Notes under the pieces: generated by a model | Database searches by the model: none | Seen by the model: the letters and a program-made list of their open reading frames with translations, nothing else | What the model was told of the DNA's origin: nothing | Program-made: the position numbers and the translations under genes | Origin: Acinetobacter rudis | GTDB taxonomy: Bacteria > Pseudomonadota > Gammaproteobacteria > Pseudomonadales > Moraxellaceae | Length of the DNA: 64,000 bases | NCBI RefSeq assembly: GCF_000829675.1 | Contig: NZ_BBRX01000034.1 | Location: forward strand, 1 to 64,000 | Reading direction: 5' to 3' | In this document: positions 55,298 to 64,000 of the stretch, piece after piece | Layout: each line of letters opens with the position of its first letter | How positions within the stretch are numbered: position 1 is the stretch's first letter

Positions 55298-56098
55298 ATG
55301 ACACTGCATTGTATTCAACAGCCACAGCAACATTTAAATGCAAGTCTTGAACATGGCATACTGACCCTAGCCATCCAACGCCCAGAAGCAAAAAATGCAT
55401 TATACGGTGATTTATATTTAAGCATTGCTCAAGCTTTAGACCAAGCCGATCAAAGCAATGAAGTTCGTGTTGTTGTGCTTAGAGGTGCGGATGCTGACTT
55501 CACTGCTGGCAATGATATGCAAGATTTTATGCGCTTCATTCAAATGCCCCTACCTGAAAAAGCAGGTGATGCTCCCCCATTTGTATTATTAAAATCCGCA
55601 GCTCGCTTTGCTAAGCCATTAATTATTGCAGTACGTGGTGTAGCCATTGGAATTGGTGTAACAATTTTGTTGCATGCAGATATGGTCTATAGTGATGAAA
55701 CTGCATTATTCCAAATCCCTTTTGTTAGTCTTGGCCTCTCTCCTGAAGGCGCAGCAAGCCGCATACTGAGCAAACAAGCAGGTTATTTAAAAGCAGCTGA
55801 ACTTATGTTTACTGCACAAAAATTTAATAGTGAAAAAGCCCTGAGTGCTGGTCTAATTACCAGTATTGAAAAAGACGTCTATACGCATGCACAACAACAA
55901 GCGCAGCATCTTGCCGCCTTACCGTTAGCCTCACTCAAACAAAGTAAAGCCTTGATGAAGTCAGATCTTGCTGAAATTATTCAATGTATTGATGATGAAG
56001 CTGAAATCTTTATGCGTCGTGTGAAATCTCCTGAAATGCAGGAAGCTGTACAGGCATTTATGCAAAAACGTAAACCTGATTTTAGTCAATTTAATTAA
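55298..56098 (+). CDS. Enoyl-CoA hydratase/isomerase family protein
   Basis: 266 residues. The crotonase fold is seen in the RPEAKNALYGDLYLSIAQALDQAD segment, the oxyanion loops RGADADFTAGNDMQDF (first) and RGVAIGIGVTILLHADMVYSDETALFQIPFVSLGLSPEGAASR (second). The glutamate expected for true hydratases is found in SPEGAAS, but substrate and reaction (hydratase or isomerase) cannot be fixed. No other fatty-acid genes are adjacent. It is divergent from nadM, sharing about 100 bases of upstream DNA, and ends at a convergent hairpin. Confidence 0.88.
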   Translation: MTLHCIQQPQQHLNASLEHGILTLAIQRPEAKNALYGDLYLSIAQALDQADQSNEVRVVVLRGADADFTAGNDMQDFMRFIQMPLPEKAGDAPPFVLLKSAARFAKPLIIAVRGVAIGIGVTILLHADMVYSDETALFQIPFVSLGLSPEGAASRILSKQAGYLKAAELMFTAQKFNSEKALSAGLITSIEKDVYTHAQQQAQHLAALPLASLKQSKALMKSDLAEIIQCIDDEAEIFMRRVKSPEMQEAVQAFMQKRKPDFSQFN

Positions 56099-56110
56099 GC
56101 GCCCCATGCT

Positions 56111-56137
56111 TACCTTCTCCTGATCAAGGAGAAGGTA
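56111..56137. terminator. Convergent hairpin between the hydratase and the NIF3-like gene
   Basis: TACCTTCTCC (56111-56120) and GGAGAAGGTA (56128-56137) form a perfect ten-bp stem around TGATCAA. No long T-run follows either side; it probably slows both converging transcripts. Confidence 0.5.
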
Positions 56138-56159
56138 CACTTTAAATGATTTCATCAAA

Positions 56160-56471
56160 TTATATTTCAATCAGCTGACTGAAATCATAAGCAGGAACTT
56201 CATAAGGATGACTGGCTTTTAATGCAGCTAAAACTTGCTTTGCACAAGATTCAGCAACAATCAGCTCAACCCGCCATTCTGGAACTTTTTCAAGTGCGCC
56301 AACTATACCAATAAAAGGCTCAGCACCCTTCATCGGTTTAAACTGTCCCGTCCCTAATACCTGCCAAGCACAGTGCTCATATTGATCGATTGTCCCTGCC
56401 CCTGCGTTAAAAATGGCAGTCTTGGTTTGCTCTAAATGTGAATCTGGTACGTAATAGACAAGTTTCAACAT
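56160..56471 (-). CDS. NIF3/YqfO C-terminal-like (CutA-fold) small protein
   Basis: 103 residues from the ATG at 56471 (MLKLVYYVPDSHLEQTKTAI). The sequence matches the short CutA-like domain that is inserted in YqfO/NIF3 proteins and also occurs free: YYVPDSHLEQTKTAIFNAGAGTIDQYEHCAWQVLGTGQF, the GAEPFIG loop, then ELIVAESCAKQVLAALKASHPYEVPAYDF, with the HPYEVPAYDF motif. The function is not established; metal or nucleotide sensing is often suggested. It lies four bases after a lipoprotein gene and may be co-transcribed. The longer frame to 56525 has no support. Confidence 0.85.
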   Translation of the reverse strand: MLKLVYYVPDSHLEQTKTAIFNAGAGTIDQYEHCAWQVLGTGQFKPMKGAEPFIGIVGALEKVPEWRVELIVAESCAKQVLAALKASHPYEVPAYDFSQLIEI

Positions 56472-56475
56472 GATG

Positions 56476-56958
56476 TCATTCTTTTTCATTTGCTGGAGTA
56501 ATTTCGAAAAATGGCCTTTGATCACAGTTGCTGATCGAGATATCAGGCATATCTGGATTGATCTTCTTGGCCTTCTGGCTTGGTTTTTTCAACACAATTT
56601 TGATATCTTTTTGATCAACCACAATTTCTGATTGAGTTTCATAACCAGGCTCTGCAACACACAAATACCAACGATAATTTACTGCGCCATGCATCATGAG
56701 AAACTCAACTCGCCATTCAGCAAGTCGCTTAAAGTGTACCTGACCTTGCTCGGTATTGAGTAAACTATAACGATAGCCCATGCCCACATTGGGTTCACGT
56801 ATAAGCATGACCGGAACTTGATCAAGCGATTTGCCATGCTCATCTTGCACCGTAACATTGATCTCAGGTTGTAAGGTTTTATAGATTGGATAACAAGCCG
56901 TTAAAAATGTAAGGCTAAAAAGAAGCAACAACGGTTTATATAGACAAAGTTTCATCAT
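56476..56958 (-). CDS. Putative lipoprotein of unknown function
   Basis: 160 residues from the first ATG at 56958; the one directly after is equally possible. It has a lipoprotein signal: hydrophobic LCLYKPLLLLFSLTFLTAC with an LTAC lipobox near residue 21. The mature part looks like a small beta-sandwich (QPEINVTVQDEHGKSLDQV, a carboxypeptidase-regulatory-like strand pattern; LAEWRVEFLMMHGAVNYRWYLCVAEPGYETQSEIVV). The C-terminus ends in ITPANEKE. It is probably anchored to a membrane in the periplasm. Function unknown. It is followed by the NIF3-like gene. Confidence 0.78.
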   Translation of the reverse strand: MMKLCLYKPLLLLFSLTFLTACYPIYKTLQPEINVTVQDEHGKSLDQVPVMLIREPNVGMGYRYSLLNTEQGQVHFKRLAEWRVEFLMMHGAVNYRWYLCVAEPGYETQSEIVVDQKDIKIVLKKPSQKAKKINPDMPDISISNCDQRPFFEITPANEKE

Positions 56959-57088
56959 ACAGATCAAGAAAGTTTAAATTGAGTCATGCCAGCCGCTCAA
57001 ATCTCATCGGTCGAAGCTAGAATTGACAAACTTTAGCGCACTACAGCATACATCGCACTAAAGTTTGTACGTTAAAATATCATAAAAA

Positions 57089-57229
57089 TTATACTGCCTG
57101 CATATAGGCAGCCCAGACAATAAAGAAAAACTGTATCGTAAGCACCAAAATAAAATAGCGCCACCCTCTTTGGCGTAGCTGCTGTTTAGGTGCTAAATTT
57201 AAATGATGTAGAACAACTGGTTTTAACAT
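57089..57229 (-). CDS. Small 46-residue single-pass membrane protein
   Basis: Too short for typical gene finders but well supported: the ATG at 57229 has a GAGG ribosome-binding site eight bases upstream, and the frame is 46 codons to a TAA at 57089. The sequence begins MLKPVVLHHLNLAPKQQ, then a basic segment RQRGW and one membrane helix (RYFILVLTIQFFFIVWAAYMQA). The positive-inside rule puts the N-terminus in the cytoplasm. The function is unknown. It lies between the lipoprotein gene and the purL terminator and appears to be its own unit. Confidence 0.65.
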   Translation of the reverse strand: MLKPVVLHHLNLAPKQQLRQRGWRYFILVLTIQFFFIVWAAYMQAV

Positions 57230-57382
57230 ATCCTTTGCCTCCCCATGTCTTCATCTCCCATGTTTAAGCTATTTGTACACTTAAAGCAATTATTCTTGCT
57301 CTTAAATTGTTACTCACTTTATGTCCCTACTCCTTGCATAACTCAGTAGTAATATTTTTTAATTAATCACTTTAATACATAT

Positions 57383-57410
57383 AAAAAAGCCACCCGAAGG
57401 TGGCTTTTTT
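57383..57410. terminator. Bidirectional terminator after purL
   Basis: AAAAAAGCCACC (57383-57394) with GGTGGCTTTTTT (57399-57410) forms a 12-bp stem around CGAA, with T-runs on both strands. It lies about 25 bases past the purL stop. Confidence 0.93.
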
Positions 57411-57435
57411 AACACTGAAGTTAATTTAAAACCAA

Positions 57436-60400
57436 TTAACCTACGAACTTACGAGCATTACGGAACATACGTAACCATGCACCATCTTCAGTCCACTCTT
57501 CAGGTTTCCATGAATGTTGAACCGCACGGAATGTACGTTCTGGATGTGGCATCATAATCGTTGCACGACCATCTAACGACGTTAGGCCTGTAATCGCATC
57601 AGGAGAACCATTCGGATTGAGTGGATATTTCTCAGTTGCTTTACCTTGGCTATCGACATAGCGTAATACTACTTGATCTTGTGCTTTCAACGTTGCGAAT
57701 TGCTCAAGATTAGCGACTACACGACCTTCACCATGAGCAACAGCTACAGGTAAAATCGAACCATGCATAGCAGCCAAAAAAATCGAGTTAGATTTTTCTA
57801 CACGAACGTTGACTGCACGCGCTTCGAACATTTCAGAACGGTTACGATGGAAACGAGGCCATGCATCAGCTCCAGGAATCAACGGTGCAAGCTGTGACAG
57901 CATTTGACAACCGTTACATACACCTAAACTGAATGTTTCTTCACGGTTAAAGAATTTTTCAAATTGATCACGTAGTTTAGCATTGAACAATACTGATTTC
58001 GCCCAACCACCGCCAGCGCCAAGTACGTCACCATACGAGAAACCACCACAAGCCACTAAACCTTGGAAATCATCCAAATCAATATGGCCTGCAAGCAAAT
58101 CGCTCATGTGTACATCGACAGTATTAAAGCCAACTTTATCAAATGCAGCTGCCATCTCTACATGACCGTTCACACCTTGCTCACGCAACACTGCCATATT
58201 TGGACGACGTGAATTTAAGTATGGTGCTTCAATTGGCTCATTTAAATCAAATGTAGGCTGTGCGATCAAACCCTTATGATTGCTATCTGCAATCAATTGA
58301 TATTCTTGATCTGCTGTTTCTACGTTGTCACGTAAACGCTGGATTTGATAAGAAACCTCAGTCCAAGCTTGTTGTAATTCAACACGAGCTAGACTTAATC
58401 CATTGATGTTCAACTGTTCAGTTTGATTCAATTGACCAACAACACTGATCGCATCTTTAAGCAGAGAGTCTGCAAGTTCAGCTTGAACTGCATCCCAATC
58501 CGCACGGCGCATTTGCAATACTGCACCAATTTCTTCAGCGAACAATGCGGCAGTCGTTTGATCTTGTAGCGAAACACCTAAGCGTGATGCAAACATCATT
58601 TCAGCAACTGTAGCCAATAGGCCGCCATCACCAATGTCATGATAAGCTTGAATCAAACCACGGTTATTCCAATCTTGTACAAGTGCAAAGAAAGCTTTGA
58701 AGTCATCAAAGTTATCAACATCAGGTGTTACTTGACCAATCGTCTTAAACACTTGGTTCAAAATTGAACCACCTAAACGGAACTGGCCTTTAGATAGGTC
58801 AATACGAACCAATACGCTATCAAAGTCAGATTTAAGCTCTGGTGTTAATGTCTTACGTACATCGACAACTGGTGCAAAGGCTGTAATTACCCCTGTCATT
58901 GGTGAAGTTACTGATTTATCTGTACCTTCATCTTGCCAAGTGGTGCGCATTGACAATGAGTCTTTACCTACAGGAATCGCAATACCCAAGGCTGGACACA
59001 TTTCCATACCAATCGCTTTAACACCTTCAAACAAAGCTTGGTCTTCACCCGCTTGCCCAGCTGCTGCCATCCAGTTTGCAGACAATTTAATGTCGCTAAT
59101 CTGGTCAATATTGGCACACATAATGTTTGAAATCGCTTCAGCCACAGCTAAACGTGCAGAAGCTGCTGGGTTTAATAATGCAACAGGAGGACGCTCACCC
59201 ATTGCCATTGCTTCACCAGTATAGCCTTGTAAACTCGTAGTGGTTACAGCAGCATCAGCCACTGGAACTTGCCACGGACCAACCATCTGATCACGCGCTA
59301 CCATACCAGTGATCGAACGGTCACCAATAGTAATCAAGAATGATTTTGAAGCAACTGTTGGGTTTTTCAAGACACGGAAAATTGCGTCTTTAAGATCTAC
59401 AGTATTTTCATCAAAGTCATTTCCTTGACGTGGTGCGCTATCATAGCTACGGCTCATACGTGGTGTACCACCGAGCATCACCTGCATTGGCATATCTACT
59501 GCTTTGTTTTCAAACAGTGGATCTTCAACGATCAACTCACGTGCTTCAGTCGCTTCACCAAGTACGGCAAATGGGCAACGCTCACGTGCACAAATTTCTT
59601 CAAACTCAGCCAAAGATTCTGGGCGAATTGCCAAGACATAACGCTCTTGTGCTTCATTAGACCAGATTTCCATTGGTGACATGCCAGGCTCTAGCGATGG
59701 AATTTTACGTAAATCAAGAATTGCACCCAACTCATGGTCATTGACCAATTCTGGCATTGCATTTGAAATACCGCCCGCACCCACATCGTGTACAGAAACG
59801 ATTGGGTTTTCGTCTTCTAAACGCCAGCAGGTATCGATGACTTCTTGACAACGACGCTCCATTTCCGGGTTTTCACGCTGTACAGAAGCAAAATCTAAGC
59901 TCTCACCCATGGTACCGCTGTCTACAGAAGATGCAGCACCACCACCAAGACCAATCAACATCGCAGGACCACCCAGAACGATCAATAGATCACCCGGTTG
60001 GATTGGATCTTTTTCAACATGGTCAGGGCGAATGTTACCGTAACCACCAGCAATCATAATTGGTTTATGGAAACCTTTCACATCACCATTAACGTTTTGC
60101 TCGAAAGTACGGAAATAACCGTTAAGTGCTGGACGACCAAATTCGTTATTAAATGCCGCGCCACCCAGTGGGCCTTCGATCATGATTTGTAAAGGTGAAG
60201 CAATACGAGAAGGCTTACCGTAATTTTCTTCCCAAGGTTGTTCAAAACCAGGAATATTAAGGTTAGATGTGGTAAAACCCGTTAAGCCAGCTTTTGGCTT
60301 ACCACCACGACCTGTTGCACCTTCATCACGAATTTCACCACCTGAACCTGTTGCAGCACCTGCAAACGGAGCGATTGCTGTCGGGTGGTTATGTGTTTCT

Positions 60401-61272
60401 ACTTTCATGAGGATATGTGCAGCTTGGCTCTTATATTTATATACATAATGGCCAGTGTCTAAATCTTTTTTAGGATAGAAACGGTGCGTGTCAAAACCTA
60501 CGATAACCGAAGCGTTGTCTTTATAAGCAGACAACACATCTGTTGGTGACTCTTTATAAGTATTTTTAATCATTTGGAACAATGATAATGGTTGAACCTC
60601 ACCATCAATTGTCCATTCTGAACCGAAAATTTTATGACGACAGTGCTCAGAGTTTGCCTGTGCAAACATCATGAGTTCGATATCGTGTGGATTACGACCC
60701 AGTTTAATAAATGCTTCGGTTAAATAATCGATTTCTTCTGCAGACAGTGCAAAACCAAATTCGTTATTGGCTTGAACTAATGCTTCTTTACCTTGACCTA
60801 AAATATCAATCGCATTTAAAGGCTTAGGCTCAGTTTCTGAAAATAACGCAGTTGCAGCATCAATTTGCTCAAAAACGCTTTCAGTCATACGGTCATGTAA
60901 TGCCAGTTTTAACTCAGCGCTGAGTTCAGAAACACCCTTGAGTGTAAACAAAACACCGCGTTCAAGGCGGTGTATAGGCGTATTACAATTGGCAAAAATA
61001 TCCGTCGCTTTAGACGACCACGGTGAGATTGTACCGACACGTGGTGTCACGAGGATTTGAATTTCATCACTCGTTGCTCGGCGTAAAGTATAGCTTTCGC
61101 CATCGTTAAGCAGTTGTAGCGCAGATTGCTGCTCTTGCTCGTTTAGCGCTTGGTCAAACAAATAAACCCATTGGCTGTCAAAAGATTGAACAGAACTCAC
61201 GGACGTCAAACGGTTGAGGAGTTGAGTTTTCTTAAAAGATGAGTGTGCTGGGGCACCGGCCACGATAAACAT
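57436..61272 (-). CDS. purL: Phosphoribosylformylglycinamidine synthase (large type)
   Basis: 1278 residues, typical for the fused FGAM synthase of Gram-negatives. It makes FGAM from FGAR, glutamine and ATP in de novo purine synthesis. The ATP-binding part has [15 protein letters not shown] near residue 204, [34 protein letters not shown] near 290 and [16 protein letters not shown] near 465. The C-terminal glutaminase domain has the nucleophile Cys in [15 protein letters not shown] near residue 1135 and His/Glu in [11 protein letters not shown]. It appears to be a single leftward gene with a terminator. About 300 bases of A/T-rich sequence separate it from the divergent dgt gene. Confidence 0.98.
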   Translation of the reverse strand: MFIVAGAPAHSSFKKTQLLNRLTSVSSVQSFDSQWVYLFDQALNEQEQQSALQLLNDGESYTLRRATSDEIQILVTPRVGTISPWSSKATDIFANCNTPIHRLERGVLFTLKGVSELSAELKLALHDRMTESVFEQIDAATALFSETEPKPLNAIDILGQGKEALVQANNEFGFALSAEEIDYLTEAFIKLGRNPHDIELMMFAQANSEHCRHKIFGSEWTIDGEVQPLSLFQMIKNTYKESPTDVLSAYKDNASVIVGFDTHRFYPKKDLDTGHYVYKYKSQAAHILMKVETHNHPTAIAPFAGAATGSGGEIRDEGATGRGGKPKAGLTGFTTSNLNIPGFEQPWEENYGKPSRIASPLQIMIEGPLGGAAFNNEFGRPALNGYFRTFEQNVNGDVKGFHKPIMIAGGYGNIRPDHVEKDPIQPGDLLIVLGGPAMLIGLGGGAASSVDSGTMGESLDFASVQRENPEMERRCQEVIDTCWRLEDENPIVSVHDVGAGGISNAMPELVNDHELGAILDLRKIPSLEPGMSPMEIWSNEAQERYVLAIRPESLAEFEEICARERCPFAVLGEATEARELIVEDPLFENKAVDMPMQVMLGGTPRMSRSYDSAPRQGNDFDENTVDLKDAIFRVLKNPTVASKSFLITIGDRSITGMVARDQMVGPWQVPVADAAVTTTSLQGYTGEAMAMGERPPVALLNPAASARLAVAEAISNIMCANIDQISDIKLSANWMAAAGQAGEDQALFEGVKAIGMEMCPALGIAIPVGKDSLSMRTTWQDEGTDKSVTSPMTGVITAFAPVVDVRKTLTPELKSDFDSVLVRIDLSKGQFRLGGSILNQVFKTIGQVTPDVDNFDDFKAFFALVQDWNNRGLIQAYHDIGDGGLLATVAEMMFASRLGVSLQDQTTAALFAEEIGAVLQMRRADWDAVQAELADSLLKDAISVVGQLNQTEQLNINGLSLARVELQQAWTEVSYQIQRLRDNVETADQEYQLIADSNHKGLIAQPTFDLNEPIEAPYLNSRRPNMAVLREQGVNGHVEMAAAFDKVGFNTVDVHMSDLLAGHIDLDDFQGLVACGGFSYGDVLGAGGGWAKSVLFNAKLRDQFEKFFNREETFSLGVCNGCQMLSQLAPLIPGADAWPRFHRNRSEMFEARAVNVRVEKSNSIFLAAMHGSILPVAVAHGEGRVVANLEQFATLKAQDQVVLRYVDSQGKATEKYPLNPNGSPDAITGLTSLDGRATIMMPHPERTFRAVQHSWKPEEWTEDGAWLRMFRNARKFVG

Positions 61273-61532
61273 GCTGATTTTGGCTCCACGGGCAAGTTTG
61301 CTTAACCTACCACAATGTGACTTTGAAGAGAGCGCATATTCTACTGCGAAAGCTGCTTTTCAGCTAGTCATATCCACTTTTTAAATATAGGTATTTAACT
61401 ATTTCACTCTATTTATAGAGATCAATGATAGAGATCCATGTTAGCACCCCGCTGTTCGCATGGATTGAAAGACAAATTATGTCGCACTAGAGTGCAATCA
61501 ACAGCAATTCAGCTAGTGCTTGGTGTGTTTTT

Positions 61533-61547
61533 TTGGCATGATGCCAA
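61533..61547. promoter_or_regulatory. Palindrome upstream of dgt
   Basis: TTGGCAT-G-ATGCCAA is a perfect seven-base inverted repeat with a one-base centre, 25 bases before the dgt start. It could be an operator for an unknown regulator or just a small hairpin; nothing else supports either. Confidence 0.3.
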
Positions 61548-61571
61548 GAAATACAGAGTGAATAATGATAA

Positions 61572-62912
61572 ATGACACAAATGCGTTGGTTAGAACTGTT
61601 ATCAACAGTAAGACTTGGAACAAAAAAGCAAAATTCCGAACAGGCACGTAGCCCTTTTCATAAAGATTATGACCGTATTATTTTTTCACAAAGTTTTCGT
61701 CAATTAAATCGTAAAACCCAAGTTCACCCACTTAGCCAACATGATGGTATTCATACCCGCCTCACCCATTCACTCGAAGTCTCATGTATTGGTCGTTCAT
61801 TAGGTATGCTTGCTGCAGAAAAAATTCAACATGAATTGCCCATGTGGATTTCACCTGCTGATGTTGGTGCAATTATTCAAGCTGCTTGTTTAGCACACGA
61901 TATCGGTAACCCACCTTTTGGTCATGCTGGGGAGTATGCAATTCGTGAGTGGTTTGATGATGCTTCACACACCAATTTCTTACAAGATTTAAGTCCAGAG
62001 CAACAAGCCGATGTCCGTCAGTTTGAAGGCAATGCCCAAGGCCTACGTTTACTGAGTAAAATTGATTATCACCCTTATGATGGAGGGATGCGTCTGACTT
62101 ATGCCACATTAGGTGCTTACCTTAAGTATCCTTGGCTGTCAAAAACCATTGCAGCCCAAGGTGATATCCCTGCGAGTCAACGTGCTAAATTTGGCTGTTA
62201 TCAGTCAGAAAAAGAGATCTTAAAGCAAATTGCACAACAACTGGGCTTGATTCAATTAGGTGACTATCACTACTGCCGACACCCATTAACCTATTTACTT
62301 GAAGCCGCAGATGACATTTGTTATGCCCTGATTGATTTAGAAGATGGAATTACCTTACAAATGCTCAGCTATGCAGAAGTTGAACCAGTTTTTTTAAATT
62401 TAATTGGTGAATATCCTGTACCTGAGGAGTTGGTGAAACCCAATACCACTTGGCAACAAAAAATTGCGGCATTACGCGGGCGAGTGATGAAACGATTAGT
62501 TGAAGAAGTCAGTTCTGCCTTTGCCAAACATCATTTTCAAATTCTCTCTGGGCAGCTTAAAGGCAGCTTATTACAATACTGTAGCCCAGATATTGAACAA
62601 GGTATTGAAAATGCAAAAGAGCTGGCCAGAACCAAGATTTTTCAACATCCACAAAAATCAGGACTAGAAATAATCGCACATGAAAGCCTGCAGCACTTAT
62701 TGGATGCGTTCATACCACTTACAACACCGAATAAAAGTTTAAGTTTTAAAGAAAATCGCCTCATGACGATTTTACAACATGCAGGTGCTGATCTTGGTGG
62801 GCATCACTATGACAATATTATGCAGGTACTTGATGTGATTAGTAAGTTTTCTGATCATCAGGCCTATCAGCTGGCACAAGAATTACAAGGCAATAAAATT
62901 GGTTTTCTCTAA
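61572..62912 (+). CDS. dgt: Deoxyguanosinetriphosphate triphosphohydrolase-like protein (dGTPase)
   Basis: 446 residues. HD-domain enzyme that removes tripolyphosphate from dGTP and related dNTPs, controlling dNTP pools. The metal ligands are visible: His in THSLEVSCIGRSLGM, the HD pair in LAHDIGNPPFGHAGE near residue 115 and Asp in ADDICYALIDLEDG. The N-terminal segment SPFHKDYDRIIFSQSFRQLNRKTQVHPL is the family's nucleotide-binding start. It is of the type-2/short dGTPase size. Its ATG is preceded by an AT-rich leader without a clear ribosome-binding site. Monocistronic by layout, before ruvA. Confidence 0.92.
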   Translation: MTQMRWLELLSTVRLGTKKQNSEQARSPFHKDYDRIIFSQSFRQLNRKTQVHPLSQHDGIHTRLTHSLEVSCIGRSLGMLAAEKIQHELPMWISPADVGAIIQAACLAHDIGNPPFGHAGEYAIREWFDDASHTNFLQDLSPEQQADVRQFEGNAQGLRLLSKIDYHPYDGGMRLTYATLGAYLKYPWLSKTIAAQGDIPASQRAKFGCYQSEKEILKQIAQQLGLIQLGDYHYCRHPLTYLLEAADDICYALIDLEDGITLQMLSYAEVEPVFLNLIGEYPVPEELVKPNTTWQQKIAALRGRVMKRLVEEVSSAFAKHHFQILSGQLKGSLLQYCSPDIEQGIENAKELARTKIFQHPQKSGLEIIAHESLQHLLDAFIPLTTPNKSLSFKENRLMTILQHAGADLGGHHYDNIMQVLDVISKFSDHQAYQLAQELQGNKIGFL

Positions 62913-63019
62913 CATCATGATGAAATGTTTCGTCTTCAATGTTAGGTTTTTGCCTTTGGGACAAATGCCGACTACTATTGCCGCATTAACTTATACATAT
63001 ATAAAGAAGTGACTCAAAC

Positions 63020-63622
63020 ATGATCGGATGTTTAACGGGTGAAGTTTTGGCTTTAGAAGCGCCTTGCGTTTTACTCAATGTGAATGGTGTTGGCTATGAA
63101 GTCGATACGCCTTTATCAACCTTTTGCCAACTACAAAAAGGCCAAAAAGTTACACTGTGGACGCACTTGGTTGTACGTGAAGACGCCCAACAGCTCTATG
63201 GCTTCATGCATGGCCAAGAAAAGTTGATCTTTCGTACCTTACTTAAAGTCAATGGTGTAGGCCCCAAGATGGCACTGGGTATTTTATCGACTTTAAGCGT
63301 TGAACTACTCATCCAAACTGTTGAAACTGAAGATATTAACACCTTAATTAAAGTTCCCGGTGTTGGTAAAAAAACCGCTGAACGCCTCATGATTGAACTG
63401 CGTGATCGCTTTAAGCAGCTTTCAACAACATCAACTGGTGCTTCTGGTACACATACACAAATTCAATTTAATGCAAACTCTGCTGTGGCTGAAGCTGAGG
63501 CTGCTTTACAATCGCTGGGTTACAAACCAATCGAAGCGCAAAAGGCAGTTGCGGCAGTCAAAGCCGAATTTAGCGAAGCTGCGGATCTTATCCGTGCAGC
63601 CCTCAAATCGATGATGAAATAA
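63020..63622 (+). CDS. ruvA: Holliday junction branch migration protein RuvA
   Basis: 200 residues. RuvA tetramers bind four-way junctions and load RuvB. The OB-fold starts IGCLTGEVLALEAPCVLLNVNGVGYEV. Two helix-hairpin-helix motifs, LLKVNGVGPKMALGIL (about residue 72) and LIKVPGVGKKTAERLMIELRDR (about 110), contact DNA. The C-terminal domain (about 150-200, VAEAEAALQSLGYKPIEAQKAV) binds RuvB. The ruvB gene follows after 12 bases, the normal ruvAB order. ruvC, often upstream, is not next to them here. Confidence 0.97.
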   Translation: MIGCLTGEVLALEAPCVLLNVNGVGYEVDTPLSTFCQLQKGQKVTLWTHLVVREDAQQLYGFMHGQEKLIFRTLLKVNGVGPKMALGILSTLSVELLIQTVETEDINTLIKVPGVGKKTAERLMIELRDRFKQLSTTSTGASGTHTQIQFNANSAVAEAEAALQSLGYKPIEAQKAVAAVKAEFSEAADLIRAALKSMMK

Positions 63623-63634
63623 GTTGACCCAACC

Positions 63635-64000
63635 ATGATGCAAGATCGCCTAATTAGTGGCAGTGAAAAACCTGAAGATCATTTTGATCGTGCCATTCGC
63701 CCAACCAGTCTCAGTGACTATATTGGTCAGCCTGTGGTGCGCGAGCAAATGGAAATCTTTATTGGTGCTGCGCGTGGCCGTGGAGAAGCACTCGATCACA
63801 CTTTAATTTTTGGCCCACCGGGTCTTGGTAAAACAACGCTAGCCAATATCATTGCACGTGAAATGGGGGGAAACCTCAAATCAACTTCTGGACCGGTACT
63901 TGAACGTGCTGGTGATTTGGCTGCAATGTTGACCAACCTCGAAGAAGGCGATGTATTATTTATCGATGAAATTCATCGCCTTTCACCAGTCATCGAAGAG
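63635..64000 (+). CDS. ruvB: Holliday junction ATPase RuvB, N-terminal part (3' end outside window)
   Basis: 122 codons run to the right edge. The start has two adjacent ATGs (63635 and 63638). The sequence [25 protein letters not shown]... has been read only in short pieces; the AAA+ P-loop [18 protein letters not shown] is near residue 55, and Walker [12 protein letters not shown] near 107. RuvB is the ring motor that drives branch migration with RuvA. The fit to the Acinetobacter protein is close. The C-terminal winged helix lies beyond the window. Confidence 0.97.
   Translation, partial: MMQDRLISGSEKPEDHFDRAIRPTSLSDYIGQPVVREQMEIFIGAARGRGEALDHTLIFGPPGLGKTTLANIIAREMGGNLKSTSGPVLERAGDLAAMLTNLEEGDVLFIDEIHRLSPVIEE

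Overview
This window looks like chromosome of an Acinetobacter species (Moraxellaceae, Gammaproteobacteria), probably not A. baumannii itself. The evidence is the low GC content, the close match of many products to remembered Acinetobacter proteins (LepA, RNase III, RuvB, QueE, DapD), an adenosylhomocysteinase with its riboswitch, a free-standing NadM, and the gene neighbourhoods. Most of the window is core genome. No tRNA, rRNA, CRISPR array, intact insertion sequence or prophage gene was seen.

Layout. Bases 1-8850 hold the end of a GNAT acetyltransferase gene, then a long leftward block: lepA-lepB-rnc-era-(small lipoprotein)-recO-pdxJ-miaE, preceded by a methyltransferase and a thioesterase. 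Bases 8970-12226 hold a methionine-cycle unit: promoter, SAH riboswitch, ahcY, a structured intercistronic element, metF and rsmE. Then come a membrane-bound PAS/GGDEF/EAL protein, malic enzyme (maeB) and cca. Bases 18864-25070 are accessory: an AT-rich gap, a soluble CapA-like protein, and a D-amino-acid catabolism module (RidA-like, DadA-like, LysR regulator, permease). Bases 25137-38090 are core metabolism and envelope: epmA, pdxB, argG, an L,D-transpeptidase, a DegP/MucD protease, nadB, an AraC regulator with a small unknown gene, a PaaI-type thioesterase, and tmk-mltG-pabC. Bases 38249-43786 are the sulfate uptake block: binding protein, alpha/beta hydrolase, cysT, cysW, cysA and a CysB-type regulator. 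Bases 43879-49908 hold an outer-membrane protein, dapD, queE-queC, a small secreted protein, a peroxiredoxin, and the divergent argO/argP pair.

The most interesting part is 50551-54292. There an AT-rich insert carries a 74-residue peptide with a double-glycine-type leader, followed by an HlyD/CvaA-like adaptor and a C39-peptidase ABC exporter of the CvaB type. This is the architecture of a class II microcin (colicin V-like) secretion locus. It has a good promoter before the peptide and a perfect 12-bp terminator hairpin between the peptide and export genes. No convincing immunity gene is present. The window ends with nadM, an enoyl-CoA hydratase, small genes, purL, dgt, ruvA and the first part of ruvB.

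Start codons were moved inward where a ribosome-binding site or family length favoured it. All functional calls rest on recognising motifs and remembered family sequences; no database search was run.
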